Below, in pieces: positions 10,574-18,890 of a DNA stretch of 64,000 nt. A program made the translations under genes and the position numbers. Numbering within the stretch: position 1 is the first letter of the stretch; every line of letters starts with the position of its first letter. A model generated the notes under the pieces. It saw only the letters and a program-made list of their open reading frames with translations, made no database searches and was not told where the DNA came from. This DNA is from Effrenium voratum (lineage: Eukaryota; Sar; Dinophyceae; Suessiales; Symbiodiniaceae), in NCBI GenBank assembly GCA_963377175.1, contig CAUJNA010000511.1:62001-126000 (forward strand), read 5' to 3'.

Positions 10574-11959
10574 TCAGGAGGTGGCTGCCCTGCGCGCAGG
10601 GCAATATGTGTGATCCATCTTGTGACACCCACGATGGCAACAAGCGTGAAGGCCTCTGGGGCATCTGCCCTTGGTGACCTGAAGGTGGGAGGCGTTGAGG
10701 TTATGGTTGAAACACACTGGGTTTCCAGCCTTGGTACACGGGACACCATCCTCAAGCCCTGCCGGCATCCTAATAGTGCGCGACCCTTGCTGTGACTTCC
10801 CCTTGGATCGTCCCTTCGTCTTTGGCGAAACATGCCTGTCAGTGTGAGCAAGCTCCAAAGGACGCTTGGGGGGACTGGTTGCTGAGATCCGAGGCAGGGG
10901 TTGCAACAGGTGAGTAACATCCGGGTGTTCCATGGCCCGGACGAATGCAGTGTCGGCTGGTCGTCCAGATGGCTGCAATTGAATACCAGAGCGTGTAAAC
11001 TCCGCCAGCTTAATGAACAATTTCTTGTCGGCACTGATCACTTGCTGCTGCGATACCTGCGCATACCCTTCAGGCTGCTCAGCGGATCTGATGTCAAAAA
11101 TTCTTTCGACCCACCTATCATGGATAAGGTAGTCCAAGATGTTGGCCTGCTCCAAGGCCAACCCACGTCGCATGAGCGCCAACCTCAGGAACATATCCGT
11201 TGAGATGTTCACATCGTCCTTCATTTCCTTGTCCTTGAGCCGCACTACGCCATGGTGGTCGATGGTCATACGCCTGTCCTCCTTCAGAGAGCTGTTGAGG
11301 ACCTCTTGATCCTTCGAGGTACACTTGCTAAGCTCCAGATAGGAAACCCGGTTTTCCTCGTACATTGCCACAGCCGCATCAACCAACCTGTCACTGGGCT
11401 CCAATCTGCCCTCTATGCGAAGGCCAACCAAACGAGCTTTCTGGCGTTGTAGGCGGTCAGCTCGTTCCGGCTGTGCCAATTTCCTGATCGGAGCATCCTC
11501 AACTCTCTCAACAGACGCCTTCAACTCTGCCGATGTCATCGCAAACGATTCGTGCAACAACCTTCGCAGCATGGCCATGACACCCAACGAAGGGGGGCCT
11601 CCCAAGGCAGCTCCCATCGCATCTGTAAAAGGCTGCTCATCAGGAGCACCAGGAACATACGATGATGAGAATGCATACTTGGAAATTGTATTGATGCCAC
11701 TTGCACACAAGGCGTCAATTGTAGCTGCGTCCATGCCCAAAGCTGCTGCACGAGCACGAAAGTTAGGCTCACTATCCGTGACCGACATGGCATTCGCTAC
11801 TGAGGTGCTCAAGGTGTGATCACTCCGAAGAGCTTGCAACAGCAACAAGCTGTTTGGCACAAAGTCGCAAACATTGGAACCGCTCTCCCTAGAACAGATT
11901 AAATAAACTCGCAGGGACAGGTTCTCAATCAAAGCATCCACAACACACAATGAACACAT
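10574..11959 (-). CDS. gag-like protein of the DIRS-like element
   Basis: 461 residues. The central region is helical and charged. The C-terminus (about residues 400-450) is Cys/His-rich (CFNHN, CPRGLHACCHRGCHKMDHTYCP), a zinc-knuckle-like nucleic-acid-binding end typical of gag proteins. A Lys/Ser-rich basic patch precedes it. Position upstream of the methyltransferase and RT fits a structural gag gene. Confidence 0.5.
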   Translation of the reverse strand: MCSLCVVDALIENLSLRVYLICSRESGSNVCDFVPNSLLLLQALRSDHTLSTSVANAMSVTDSEPNFRARAAALGMDAATIDALCASGINTISKYAFSSSYVPGAPDEQPFTDAMGAALGGPPSLGVMAMLRRLLHESFAMTSAELKASVERVEDAPIRKLAQPERADRLQRQKARLVGLRIEGRLEPSDRLVDAAVAMYEENRVSYLELSKCTSKDQEVLNSSLKEDRRMTIDHHGVVRLKDKEMKDDVNISTDMFLRLALMRRGLALEQANILDYLIHDRWVERIFDIRSAEQPEGYAQVSQQQVISADKKLFIKLAEFTRSGIQLQPSGRPADTAFVRAMEHPDVTHLLQPLPRISATSPPKRPLELAHTDRHVSPKTKGRSKGKSQQGSRTIRMPAGLEDGVPCTKAGNPVCFNHNLNASHLQVTKGRCPRGLHACCHRGCHKMDHTYCPARRAATS

Positions 11960-12161
11960 GTGATGTCATGTTGATTGACTCACAGTCGTGAAGATGCCTG
12001 AACTCGTGCGCCCAACTCCCAAATGGAGATGGGTCTTGCAGGCCGCAGCCTGTTCAGAGAACGCCAAGTGCGATCTCCCTTGAGCATGCTGTACGCGCAC
12101 CGTACACATGCCAAGAATTCCACACGGCGATAGCCGAGTCGCACATCACGACTCAGTCTGA

Positions 12162-12193
12162 CGCGCCGCGCGCGCGCCGCGCGCGCGCGCGCG
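12162..12193. repeat. alternating CG tract
   Basis: Nearly pure CG/GC dinucleotides over 32 nt, capable of Z-DNA, in the non-coding gap between the gag-like ORF and the acidic ORF. The rest of 11960-12379 shows no gene. Confidence 0.6.
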
Positions 12194-12379
12194 TCCGGTT
12201 ATGCTCGCACATGTGCAGCAATGCGCAAACATGTACATGCAACTGGCTCCGTTTTGGCAGTTCATGCTTTCATGAATCCCGTGATGCTGCAATTCAGCAT
12301 GCAAGTGAGCACAGTTCACAGTTTGCGCAACACAGCAAGGTTTCACCTTGCAACATGGGTCCATGCGTCCGCAAGCATG

Positions 12380-12958
12380 TCAGGACCTGAAACATTGTCT
12401 GCACTGGGGTGAGCAAAACTTCGGCTTAGCCTCCAGCCGCTCGTATTTTTTTGAGATCTCACGGCCACACCTGAATCTGTCGCCTGCTTCATCGGCAACG
12501 ATGTGGAGGAACCTAGTGCCCCTGTGTCTGAACAGCTCGGGGTCACTCTCCCTCGAAAGACTCTCCACAGTGGCATGCTCACTCCATGGGTCAACAATCT
12601 CATCCACTGCAGCTTCAACGCACTTGCAGTCCTCTTCGTCATCTTCCTCGTCTTGCGAATCTTCGCTGTCAGATGGAACATCATCCTCAAGCGAATCACT
12701 CACAGAATTGCCCACTGGGCTCGCGGCTGATTGGCTGGCACTTGACGATGCCTGGTCCAGTCCCTGAGCAGGATTCACAAAGTATCCAGACCTTGTCATG
12801 TCGGGAAAGAAACGTCCTGATCGAATTGCACTGATGACTGCATCAAGCCTTCGAAGAGGTGCCGAGGCCGCATCCCTCGAATATATCAGCGCCACTTTGT
12901 CACCAGGCGCCGAATGACGCGCGATCATTAGACCACCGGTCCCACCACACCCACCCAC
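12380..12958 (-). CDS. acidic protein of the DIRS-like element
   Basis: 192 residues, the first ORF in the element's transcription direction. It has an extremely acidic stretch (DSEDSQDEEDDEEDCKC) near residues 98-114 and a Cys-containing C-terminus (RCG...FCSPQCRQC) that may bind zinc. No family recognised. It could be a regulatory or nuclear-targeting protein, or the start of the gag frame. Confidence 0.4.
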   Translation of the reverse strand: MGGCGGTGGLMIARHSAPGDKVALIYSRDAASAPLRRLDAVISAIRSGRFFPDMTRSGYFVNPAQGLDQASSSASQSAASPVGNSVSDSLEDDVPSDSEDSQDEEDDEEDCKCVEAAVDEIVDPWSEHATVESLSRESDPELFRHRGTRFLHIVADEAGDRFRCGREISKKYERLEAKPKFCSPQCRQCFRS

Positions 12959-13082
12959 TCGAGCAAAAGTATAACAGGAGTGGAAAAACTCATCATCATT
13001 TCAAACGCATGCAATGACAGCCAAGTGTTTGAGGTTCGACAGGCTCACGCTTAAGGTTTGTTAAAAGGGAACAGGGCGAAGC

Positions 13083-13643
13083 CCAGTTTACCTTAGAGTT
13101 TCAGATAGTTCAACTACACCTTCAGTTTTATTATCTATTGATAAGACATTTGGAACAACAGTAAATACTGGAAGTTTTACAAATAATGCCTCATCAACTT
13201 TTAATGAAAATGTAACAGTTGCAGGAACGAAGAAATTGCTATGTAATACACTTGAACCATCAACAGGAACTAACATAGATTTAACAGCAACGACAGTAAC
13301 CATTAACGGAACGTTTGTTGATTCATCTGATTCGCGGTTGAAATATGACATAGACAATGTCAAATCTAACTGTATGAATATTATTAAGAAATTTAAGCCA
13401 AAGAAGTTTAAGAGACACGATAGAAATGACGGGGGTAAAACTCATATAGGATATATCGCAGATGAAGTATTAAAAGCAATTCCTAAAGAGTTTGAAAATA
13501 TTGTATGTAAAGATAAAGAGTATTTAGGATTGAATTATTTAGTTTTACCCGTGTTGGTTCATAAAGCAGTATTAGAATTAAATGATAAAATAGATAAACT
13601 TGAAAAAGAAATTAAGGAATTGAAAAAAGAAAAATCTAAATAA
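13083..13643 (+). pseudogene. fibre protein 3' part with S74 intramolecular chaperone (PLV-A)
   Basis: An open frame continues the fibre gene after the retroelement. The first 75 residues are Ser/Thr/Asn-rich fibre sequence. Then comes SSDSRLKYDIDNVK (Ser-Asp-x-Arg-x-K, the conserved S74 start with the autocleavage Ser), HIGYIADEVLKAIPKEF, and a C-terminal coiled coil (LNDKIDKLEKEIKELKKEK). This is the endosialidase-type chaperone that trimerises a fibre and then cuts itself off (family knowledge). It is separated from its promoter and N-terminus by the insertion. Confidence 0.75.
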
Positions 13644-13652
13644 TAATATATA

Positions 13653-13862
13653 ATGGGTATTGGTCAAAGCAAAAACGAAGAAAATAACAGTATGGAAGAC
13701 ATTAAGAATTTAAGAGTAGATGAAAAAACGAGAGCGGATACTTTAATAATAAAATCTATTCAAGAATGTGTAACGAGAATAGAAAAGTTAGAAAATCAAA
13801 AATCGGACAAACTATTATATAAATTACCTGCGTTGAATTTATGCAACGCTTCATTGATTTAA
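13653..13862 (+). CDS. small protein with an N-myristoylation-like start (PLV-A)
   Basis: A 69-residue ORF 10 nt after the fibre gene, preceded by AATCTAAATAATAATATA. It starts MGIGQSKN, matching the N-myristoylation consensus (Gly2, Ser6), followed by a helical charged segment. A membrane-targeted virion or egress function is an inference. No family recognised. Confidence 0.45.
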   Translation: MGIGQSKNEENNSMEDIKNLRVDEKTRADTLIIKSIQECVTRIEKLENQKSDKLLYKLPALNLCNASLI

Positions 13863-13962
13863 ATTAATAATATTAATATGATTCATTAACATTATTAATT
13901 AAAAAAATATGAATAAGATTTACTAATAAAACTTTGTCTTTCATAATTGATGACTTTAATAG

Positions 13963-14422
13963 TTATTTTTTCACATGTAATGAAATAAAATTAGCCACAT
14001 TGTCCCTATACACTAAATTAGTTTCATAAAGGTCTTTATTAAGAAAATAATAAATATCAAATAAATTATTTGATGTTAAAGTACGATTACGAACATGATT
14101 CAAACAAGTAAATGAGGTAGATGTAACAAATATATCATATTCAATTAATAATTTTAATGGTTTATGTTTTTGATGTAATTTATCTAACTCACTTAAGTTA
14201 AAAATATATGATATGCCGTTATTGATAATATTTTTCATATTGATATTATCAATTTCAAAATATTGTGAATTCTTTAATTTGTAAGACTTATACACTGGTT
14301 TAAATTTATTAATATAATTTTTAATAATATTATTATTTTTTTATTTTTAATAATCTAACATCACCTAAATTATAAGATAATACAAGGTTTTTAATGTCTA
14401 ATGGTAAATCATAAAACAACAT
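13963..14422 (-). pseudogene. F-box-like protein, frameshifted (PLV-A)
   Basis: The annotated frame 14295-13963 lacks an ATG. Upstream, an ATG at 14422 opens FYDLPLDIKNLVLSYNLGD. This joins the downstream frame if one base is gained or lost in the run of As at about 14334-14341. The LP-x-(D/E)-(I/V) start followed by a hydrophobic helix resembles the N-terminal F-box-like motif also seen at 18188 and 18891. Total about 150 residues. F-box proteins recruit SCF ubiquitin ligases (family knowledge), but the match is short. Confidence 0.35.
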
Positions 14423-14484
14423 AATATATTTAAATATTTATTTTTTTTAAATGCTTTTTCAAATCTAACATATTTAGTTATTTT

Positions 14485-14787
14485 TTAATCATCTGGCACT
14501 CTTGTTGAACCACCATCACTATAATTATCACTATCACTATCAGTATCATTTTCTATACGAATATGTTCTTCTAATTCTTTCCTCATTCTTTCTTCTTCCT
14601 TAAAAGTAATATGACAATCACTTTCAATATGGTTAGCAGCATCCTTCATTAAAAAAGTTTCACCACATTCACACTCTACTAATTGTTGTAGTCTTTGCTT
14701 TCGGTATTCCTGAATCTGTTTTGGTATATCGCTGCCGAAAAACCTTACTGGTTCTTCATATATTCTTTCTTGAAACATTTTTAACAT
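14485..14787 (-). CDS. zinc-finger-like acidic protein (PLV-A)
   Basis: A 100-residue intact ORF. At about residues 38-60 it has ECECGETFLMKDAANHIESDC, a C-x-C...H...C arrangement very like the motif in the 796-1290 protein. The C-terminus is a run of Asp/Ser (NDTDSDSDNYSDGG). TCTAT lies 14-17 nt upstream. It is just downstream of the ATPase gene on the same strand with a 19-nt gap. Confidence 0.45.
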   Translation of the reverse strand: MLKMFQERIYEEPVRFFGSDIPKQIQEYRKQRLQQLVECECGETFLMKDAANHIESDCHITFKEEERMRKELEEHIRIENDTDSDSDNYSDGGSTRVPDD

Positions 14788-14806
14788 TCTATAATATATA
14801 ATAGAT

Positions 14807-15562
14807 TTATTTTATTTTAAAAGCTTTCTCAAATCTAACATAAAACATATTATTAACATCTTTGGAATTCATATTAACATAAAAGAAGGAGTAGGGCTTA
14901 TCATCTACCGCTTTATGATACATATTTAACAGTTGCTCTTTATCAACGATGGCGGAGTTTTCCTCAATGAATGACATTAACTCTGATACATTCTTTAACT
15001 TAAAGATATACAACGAACTAGAATTCAACCTAATGATTGGTGCTAGGACACGATATTTTTGAACGCTTAAACAAAAACTAATGGCGTCGTGCCTGCCTCT
15101 CGTTGCCAGTCCATGAAGTAACTTACTATATCTAACAAATTTAGGGTCGTCTGCAAAATCATCAACTATGATTAAAATTGAATGTAGTTTCTTCATCTTC
15201 TGTTCTTTCATATAATGAATTATCTTTCTTTGTGTGTTAATTATTTCTTCCAGTTCTTCAGGTTGGTAGGTGTCATAATATAACTTTTCTTTTTCATCAT
15301 CAACCTTCATATTATCTTTTTGATATTTCTTGACTTCAACGAAGGTAGGGTCATTATGAACCGACGGGCTAAAAATGAATATACGGGCGAAGCAGTCCCT
15401 ATAAACATTTAGGATAAGGTTTTGAATTAAAACTGTTTTGCCACCCGTTGATGAAGCAACAACAATTGAGCGAAAAGGTAGTTTTGGCACATGTTCATAT
15501 TTAGATTGTTTGAAATCGTAATCAGTTATATTTATTGGTTTTATTATTGGAACATCAGACAT
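14807..15562 (-). CDS. A32-like packaging ATPase (FtsK/HerA superfamily, PLV-A)
   Basis: An intact 251-residue ORF. Walker A is VVASSTGGKTVLIQNLI (residues about 32-48). Walker B is ILIIVDDFADD (about 130-140), followed by a sensor-like TRGRHDAISFCLSVQ. It pumps the genome into the capsid in PLVs, virophages and giant viruses (family knowledge). PLV-G has a close homologue at 26200 with the same KIYIFSPS, VLIILDDCAD and MFHMRFEERFAL landmarks, but without its Walker A. A TTTTCTAAATAAC promoter box lies 23 nt upstream. This is one of the clearly intact core genes of PLV-A. Confidence 0.8.
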   Translation of the reverse strand: MSDVPIIKPINITDYDFKQSKYEHVPKLPFRSIVVASSTGGKTVLIQNLILNVYRDCFARIFIFSPSVHNDPTFVEVKKYQKDNMKVDDEKEKLYYDTYQPEELEEIINTQRKIIHYMKEQKMKKLHSILIIVDDFADDPKFVRYSKLLHGLATRGRHDAISFCLSVQKYRVLAPIIRLNSSSLYIFKLKNVSELMSFIEENSAIVDKEQLLNMYHKAVDDKPYSFFYVNMNSKDVNNMFYVRFEKAFKIK

Positions 15563-15585
15563 AATAAAATAATATTAAAGTTATT

Positions 15586-15599
15586 TAGAAAATATTTTA
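15586..15599 (-). promoter_or_regulatory. TCTA late-type promoter of the ATPase gene
   Basis: In the coding direction ATATTTTCTAAATAAC, 23 nt upstream of the ATPase ATG. It lies in the divergent gap shared with the 15615 gene. Confidence 0.45.
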
Positions 15600-15614
15600 T
15601 ATTTATTATTTTAT

Positions 15615-15797
15615 ATGAATAGAAGTTATTCGGATTATATTGATATAATAGATAAAGTAGAAAATATAGAACAAGTAATACTAACTGATAATAGATTTAA
15701 AAAAGTATGCTATTTTGTTTTAGAATTAATTAAGTTTGTGATACAATATATTAAAAATATAAATATTAATATAGATGGGGAGAAAGAAAAAGAATAA
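15615..15797 (+). CDS. small protein, 60 aa (PLV-A)
   Basis: Divergent from the ATPase gene. The central 20 residues (VCYFVLELIKFVIQYIKNI) are hydrophobic and could be a membrane helix. The last 23 nt overlap the next ORF. No family recognised. Confidence 0.35.
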   Translation: MNRSYSDYIDIIDKVENIEQVILTDNRFKKVCYFVLELIKFVIQYIKNININIDGEKEKE

Positions 15798-16134
15798 GAC
15801 AGAATCAGTTGTTTCTTCAACTGATGAAGAAAAAGAAGAAATTGTTAAAGAAACATCAGTTATTGAGTTTGCTTGTCCAATGTGTAAAAAAATCTTAGAA
15901 ATGAAAAATGAATTAGAAATACAAAAGAAAGGAAACTGTAAATGTTCGTGTATTCCGACAAGTTTCAAAATAAGTAGAAATGATAAGAAAATGAATATTG
16001 ATAAAACTAAAGACAGTATAAACTTAGAAACAGATGTTCATAATATTGCTATACGATTTGGGAGGGGAGTTACTCCATCAGATAATGGTGATAAGGAAAC
16101 TCAGGAAACTGTTAAACAAATAATGAAAAATTAG
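15775..16134 (+). CDS. Cys-motif protein, 119 aa (PLV-A)
   Basis: Overlaps the end of the 15615 ORF. It starts with a basic patch (MGRKKKNKT) and has CPMC at about residues 35-38 and CKCSC near 55-59, a possible zinc ribbon. It may be a transcription or DNA-binding factor; no family recognised. Confidence 0.45.
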   Translation: MGRKKKNKTESVVSSTDEEKEEIVKETSVIEFACPMCKKILEMKNELEIQKKGNCKCSCIPTSFKISRNDKKMNIDKTKDSINLETDVHNIAIRFGRGVTPSDNGDKETQETVKQIMKN

Positions 16135-16204
16135 TATTTAAAGAGTAGATTTAACATAATTGCAACATTTAGTTTTAAAAGTTTAGTTTTATAATTTAGT
16201 ATAT

Positions 16205-16504
16205 ATGGAGGAACATTTAGCGAACATTGACAGTAGTTTAGAGTTGTTGTTTCCAAGATTAGAAAAAGTGTTGGAGCAAAATGAAAACATACTGAAAATC
16301 TTAAAGAGCTTGAATATTAAACCTACATATAATAACAATAACAATTATCAAGCAAAAGAAGTAGATAGAGACAGTAGCGAATACAAAAATAAACGAAACA
16401 TTTATGTTAAAAAACTGAATGAAAAAATCATAAAAGAACCTAAACAATCAAGTCTGGATTACTATCAAGTCAAGTATAAAGAAGACACCAAGAAATACGT
16501 TTAA
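16205..16504 (+). CDS. small coiled-coil protein, 99 aa (PLV-A)
   Basis: Residues 1-38 form a clear amphipathic heptad pattern (LELLFPRLEKVLEQNENILKI). An Asn run and a basic C-terminus follow. It converges with the integrase gene; the two stop codons overlap by a few bases. Possibly an oligomerising virion or accessory protein. Confidence 0.45.
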   Translation: MEEHLANIDSSLELLFPRLEKVLEQNENILKILKSLNIKPTYNNNNNYQAKEVDRDSSEYKNKRNIYVKKLNEKIIKEPKQSSLDYYQVKYKEDTKKYV

Positions 16505-17427
16505 TCATTAACTAACAAAATTTCGTGTCTCAAAAGCGGTTTGTTTATTCCTGCTACTTTGTAAGTTTTATTACCCATAATATCATATTCAATTTTATCG
16601 ATATTGAATATTTTATTAGACCATTTAGAGTTATACTCCTTTCTGTCGGTGTAATTACCCCTTTTCTTTTGAAACACTTTTACCTTGTCGTTCTCCACTA
16701 TTCTGGGATACTTTCTTTTGTTTTTTTCTCGTAGTTTAAGATTGACCTTTACATTTATTTCATTGTCGTCCTTGTGTGCTTCAGACGGTGTCATCCTTGT
16801 TGATGAGTGAGATGTGCTGTTATACTGTTTCAATGCCGGCGTTAGGGCGTCGGTCCATTTCATGTTGTTAAACCTAACTCTATCGTGAATTTTGTTTTTC
16901 ATCGTTCTAATAAAACGCTCGGCCACATTTGCGTGGGTCTTCGTGACGATGTGGTTTATTCCTTCACTGTTGAAGAAATCCTGAACTTGATTTTTAGTTG
17001 CAAACGCTCCGTCGTCATCAGAATACACGGACATCGGATAACCCATCTTTTTAAAGCTTGTTCTCAACGCCTTCAAAACGTGCTCTCCGTCTCTTTCCTC
17101 CATCGGTATTACATCAGCTAATTTACTGAAGATGTCAATCACGACTAAAGCATACTGTGGAACGATCTTGTCTTTTGCTAAAGGTGACATATGCATTATG
17201 TCTATTTGATATTCATATCGTGCGAATGGAGCGGTATAGGAATTAGTACCTCTATAATTTTTGATTTGTTTATTTGGTTGTTTCTTTAAGAAAGACTTTA
17301 CATCGTCTAATGTTATTGTTGGATCTTCTTCCTTTGCCTTCTTGTGTGTCGCTTGTGTGCTTCCGAAACCCTCGTCTAAGTCGTAATAGATGTTGCTGAT
17401 TATTTGGTCTTTTGTTAATCTCGCCAT
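16501..17427 (-). CDS. rve-type integrase (PLV-A)
   Basis: An intact 308-residue ORF. The catalytic core has Asp in YQIDIMHM (about residue 75), Asp in VYSDDDGAF (about 137) and Glu in NVAERFIRTMKNK (about 173), the DDE triad of retroviral-type integrases found in Polintons and mavirus. A Lys/Arg-rich C-terminal domain (residues 230-308, with KVFQKKRGNYTDRK) resembles an SH3/chromo-like tail. PLV-G fragments at 20290, 27448 and 42870 align along its length. The box ATATTTTCTAA lies 13 nt upstream. It would insert the viral DNA into the host genome. Confidence 0.85.
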   Translation of the reverse strand: MARLTKDQIISNIYYDLDEGFGSTQATHKKAKEEDPTITLDDVKSFLKKQPNKQIKNYRGTNSYTAPFARYEYQIDIMHMSPLAKDKIVPQYALVVIDIFSKLADVIPMEERDGEHVLKALRTSFKKMGYPMSVYSDDDGAFATKNQVQDFFNSEGINHIVTKTHANVAERFIRTMKNKIHDRVRFNNMKWTDALTPALKQYNSTSHSSTRMTPSEAHKDDNEINVKVNLKLREKNKRKYPRIVENDKVKVFQKKRGNYTDRKEYNSKWSNKIFNIDKIEYDIMGNKTYKVAGINKPLLRHEILLVND

Positions 17428-17440
17428 TATATTAAATTGT

Positions 17441-17456
17441 TAGAAAATATTTTTTT
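17441..17456 (-). promoter_or_regulatory. TCTA late-type promoter of the integrase gene
   Basis: The 16-mer tagaaaatattttttt (plus strand) is identical to 42087-42102 upstream of a PLV-G gene, and both are 13 nt from their start codons. Confidence 0.5.
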
Positions 17457-17490
17457 CAATATAAAGCCCCACCCCTTAACATAAAATAAA

Positions 17491-17520
17491 AAACTACTTA
17501 AAGAAATATTAACTTATTAT
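17491..17520 (+). promoter_or_regulatory. early-type promoter motif, copy 1
   Basis: AAACTACTTAAAGAAATATT followed by an A/T stretch, preceded by a CCCCACCCCTTA block, about 15-40 nt upstream of the ATG at 17534. The same sequence recurs before the next two genes. Confidence 0.5.
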
Positions 17521-17533
17521 ATTAAGTGAAAAT

Positions 17534-18020
17534 ATGACTGAAATAAGATTAGAGGACTTGAATTTAGAAAATGTCGGAGTGATTGCTGACTTATCAAACT
17601 TGGTGCTATCAGACGAAGAAGATGATGATAATGACAGTTATAAAAAGGAATTAGATGAAGAGTTAAACAAAATAAAATTTCATCAAAAGACACCCTTTGC
17701 CACCAGTTGATGAAAACGAAGAATTCTGGAATGATGTCATTAGCAGGTTTAGGGATAATAGCGGATTAAACTTGATGACGATATACTCATTTGTTAGGTT
17801 TGACATCATGAAAGAAATGTATGAAAACCTAACAGATGAAGACATCATAAAAGACTGTGGTAAAAAGTTAAACCGTGATGGAAAGTTTAATGCAATGATT
17901 ATTAACCACTATATCTTATCAGGAGCGATACGGAAACTAAACAAAGAAGACAGTCTAGTAGATGGACAGATGCGAATTATTGAATTCTGGTGGGATGGAA
18001 TAGGTGAATGGAAAGCGTGA
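17534..18020 (+). pseudogene. hypothetical acidic protein, frameshifted (PLV-A)
   Basis: An ATG at 17534 opens an acidic frame (LSDEEDDDNDS) that would stop at about 17710. A second frame (PPVDENEEFWNDVISRF) continues to 18020. A one-base shift near 17690 joins them into about 160 residues. First gene of the putative early block. No family recognised. Confidence 0.4.
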
Positions 18021-18136
18021 GTGATTTAGTTTAATGATATTATTCAATTATAATATGATGAAACATTGTTTTATAATCTAACAAGAAGGTTAAGACATTT
18101 AAATTAAACCTGAAACCCAGACCAGCCGACCAGCAA

Positions 18137-18178
18137 CCCCTAGCCAAAACTACTTAAAGAGAAAACACCTTATATACA
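18137..18178 (+). promoter_or_regulatory. early-type promoter motif, copy 2
   Basis: CCCCTAGCCAAAACTACTTA, then AAGAGAAAACACCTTATATA, immediately upstream of the ATG at 18188. It shares the core ACTACTTAAAGA and the downstream CCTTATATA with copy 3. Confidence 0.55.
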
Positions 18179-18187
18179 AAGAGAAAA

Positions 18188-18811
18188 ATGCGTGAGGGTA
18201 AAATGTCAGAGAATAATTTTATGGTTAAGAATTGTGCTAGCTTACCTGTTGATGTATTAAAAGGTATCATTTCATATACATTAGGGGAACCTGAGTATTT
18301 GAAAATAAAACATAATCATATTAAGACATTAAAGAGAATACAACAACAATATAAAATAAACAGAATAGAAACAAAAAGAAAGACAAAGCGTCGAACTGTT
18401 GTAGGTGGTGATGATATAAAGAGACACGTAATTGAGTATTACATTTCAAGAAATAAACCTTTAAGCATTAAAAGCATTGAAGATATAGTTTTTAATGAAA
18501 ATGAAAACTTAGATTGTTTGTTAGATGGCATTGAAACCGATAACAGTTATGGAGAAGTTATAATAGTTAAGGTAAATATGTTTGTAAGGTTTCATCATTT
18601 CAATTATTATGAAGACGATGAGTTTAGTACTTTTAGTTTTTATTTTCGTAGTGATGATGTTGTAGATAATATAACCATAGATAATATAGCTGATGTAATG
18701 AGAGTGGCGCATCAAACAATAGACAGTCGTATGGAAGATGCAAGAAGTAGAATGAATATTGAAGGAGTACAAAACATAAGGTTTAAACTAATGGTTGATG
18801 AGCCTGTGTAA
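18188..18811 (+). CDS. F-box-like protein A (PLV-A)
   Basis: 207 residues. Near the N-terminus is SLPVDVLKGIISYTLGE, resembling an F-box start. A second Met (18209, MSENNFMV) is an alternative start. The middle is basic (KRKTKRRT) and the C-terminal half is acidic with aromatic residues. It has the same layout as the next gene and a shared promoter, suggesting duplication. A role in redirecting host ubiquitination is only an inference. Confidence 0.45.
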   Translation: MREGKMSENNFMVKNCASLPVDVLKGIISYTLGEPEYLKIKHNHIKTLKRIQQQYKINRIETKRKTKRRTVVGGDDIKRHVIEYYISRNKPLSIKSIEDIVFNENENLDCLLDGIETDNSYGEVIIVKVNMFVRFHHFNYYEDDEFSTFSFYFRSDDVVDNITIDNIADVMRVAHQTIDSRMEDARSRMNIEGVQNIRFKLMVDEPV

Positions 18812-18829
18812 TTCATAACTAAACCATAA

Positions 18830-18870
18830 CCCCTAGCCAAAACTACTTAAAGAAATATTACCTTATATAT
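18830..18870 (+). promoter_or_regulatory. early-type promoter motif, copy 3
   Basis: CCCCTAGCCAAAACTACTTA, then AAGAAATATTACCTTATATA, directly upstream of 18891. It is near-identical to copy 2 over 20 nt and to copy 1 over its core. Confidence 0.55.
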
Positions 18871-18890
18871 TAAAAGGAAAATGAACGGTG

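Larger units (their letters stand above)
7126..13082 (-). mobile_element. DIRS-like retroelement inserted in the PLV-A fibre gene
   Basis: About 5.95 kb of distinctly GC-richer DNA inside an AT-rich gene, with all main ORFs on the minus strand: acidic protein, gag-like protein, methyltransferase-like protein, RT-RNase H. The ends carry an imperfect inverted match. CTCAAACAC at 7136-7144 pairs with GTGTTTGAG at 13025-13033, and TTAAG-rich blocks lie just outside and inside. I see no clear target-site duplication, as expected for DIRS elements, and no tyrosine recombinase. The exact borders are uncertain by about 10-20 nt. Confidence 0.6.

Noticed and set aside
7126..13082. The insert as part of the PLV-A genome.
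   Set aside because: Base composition, gene content and interruption of the fibre frame show that it is a separate retroelement.
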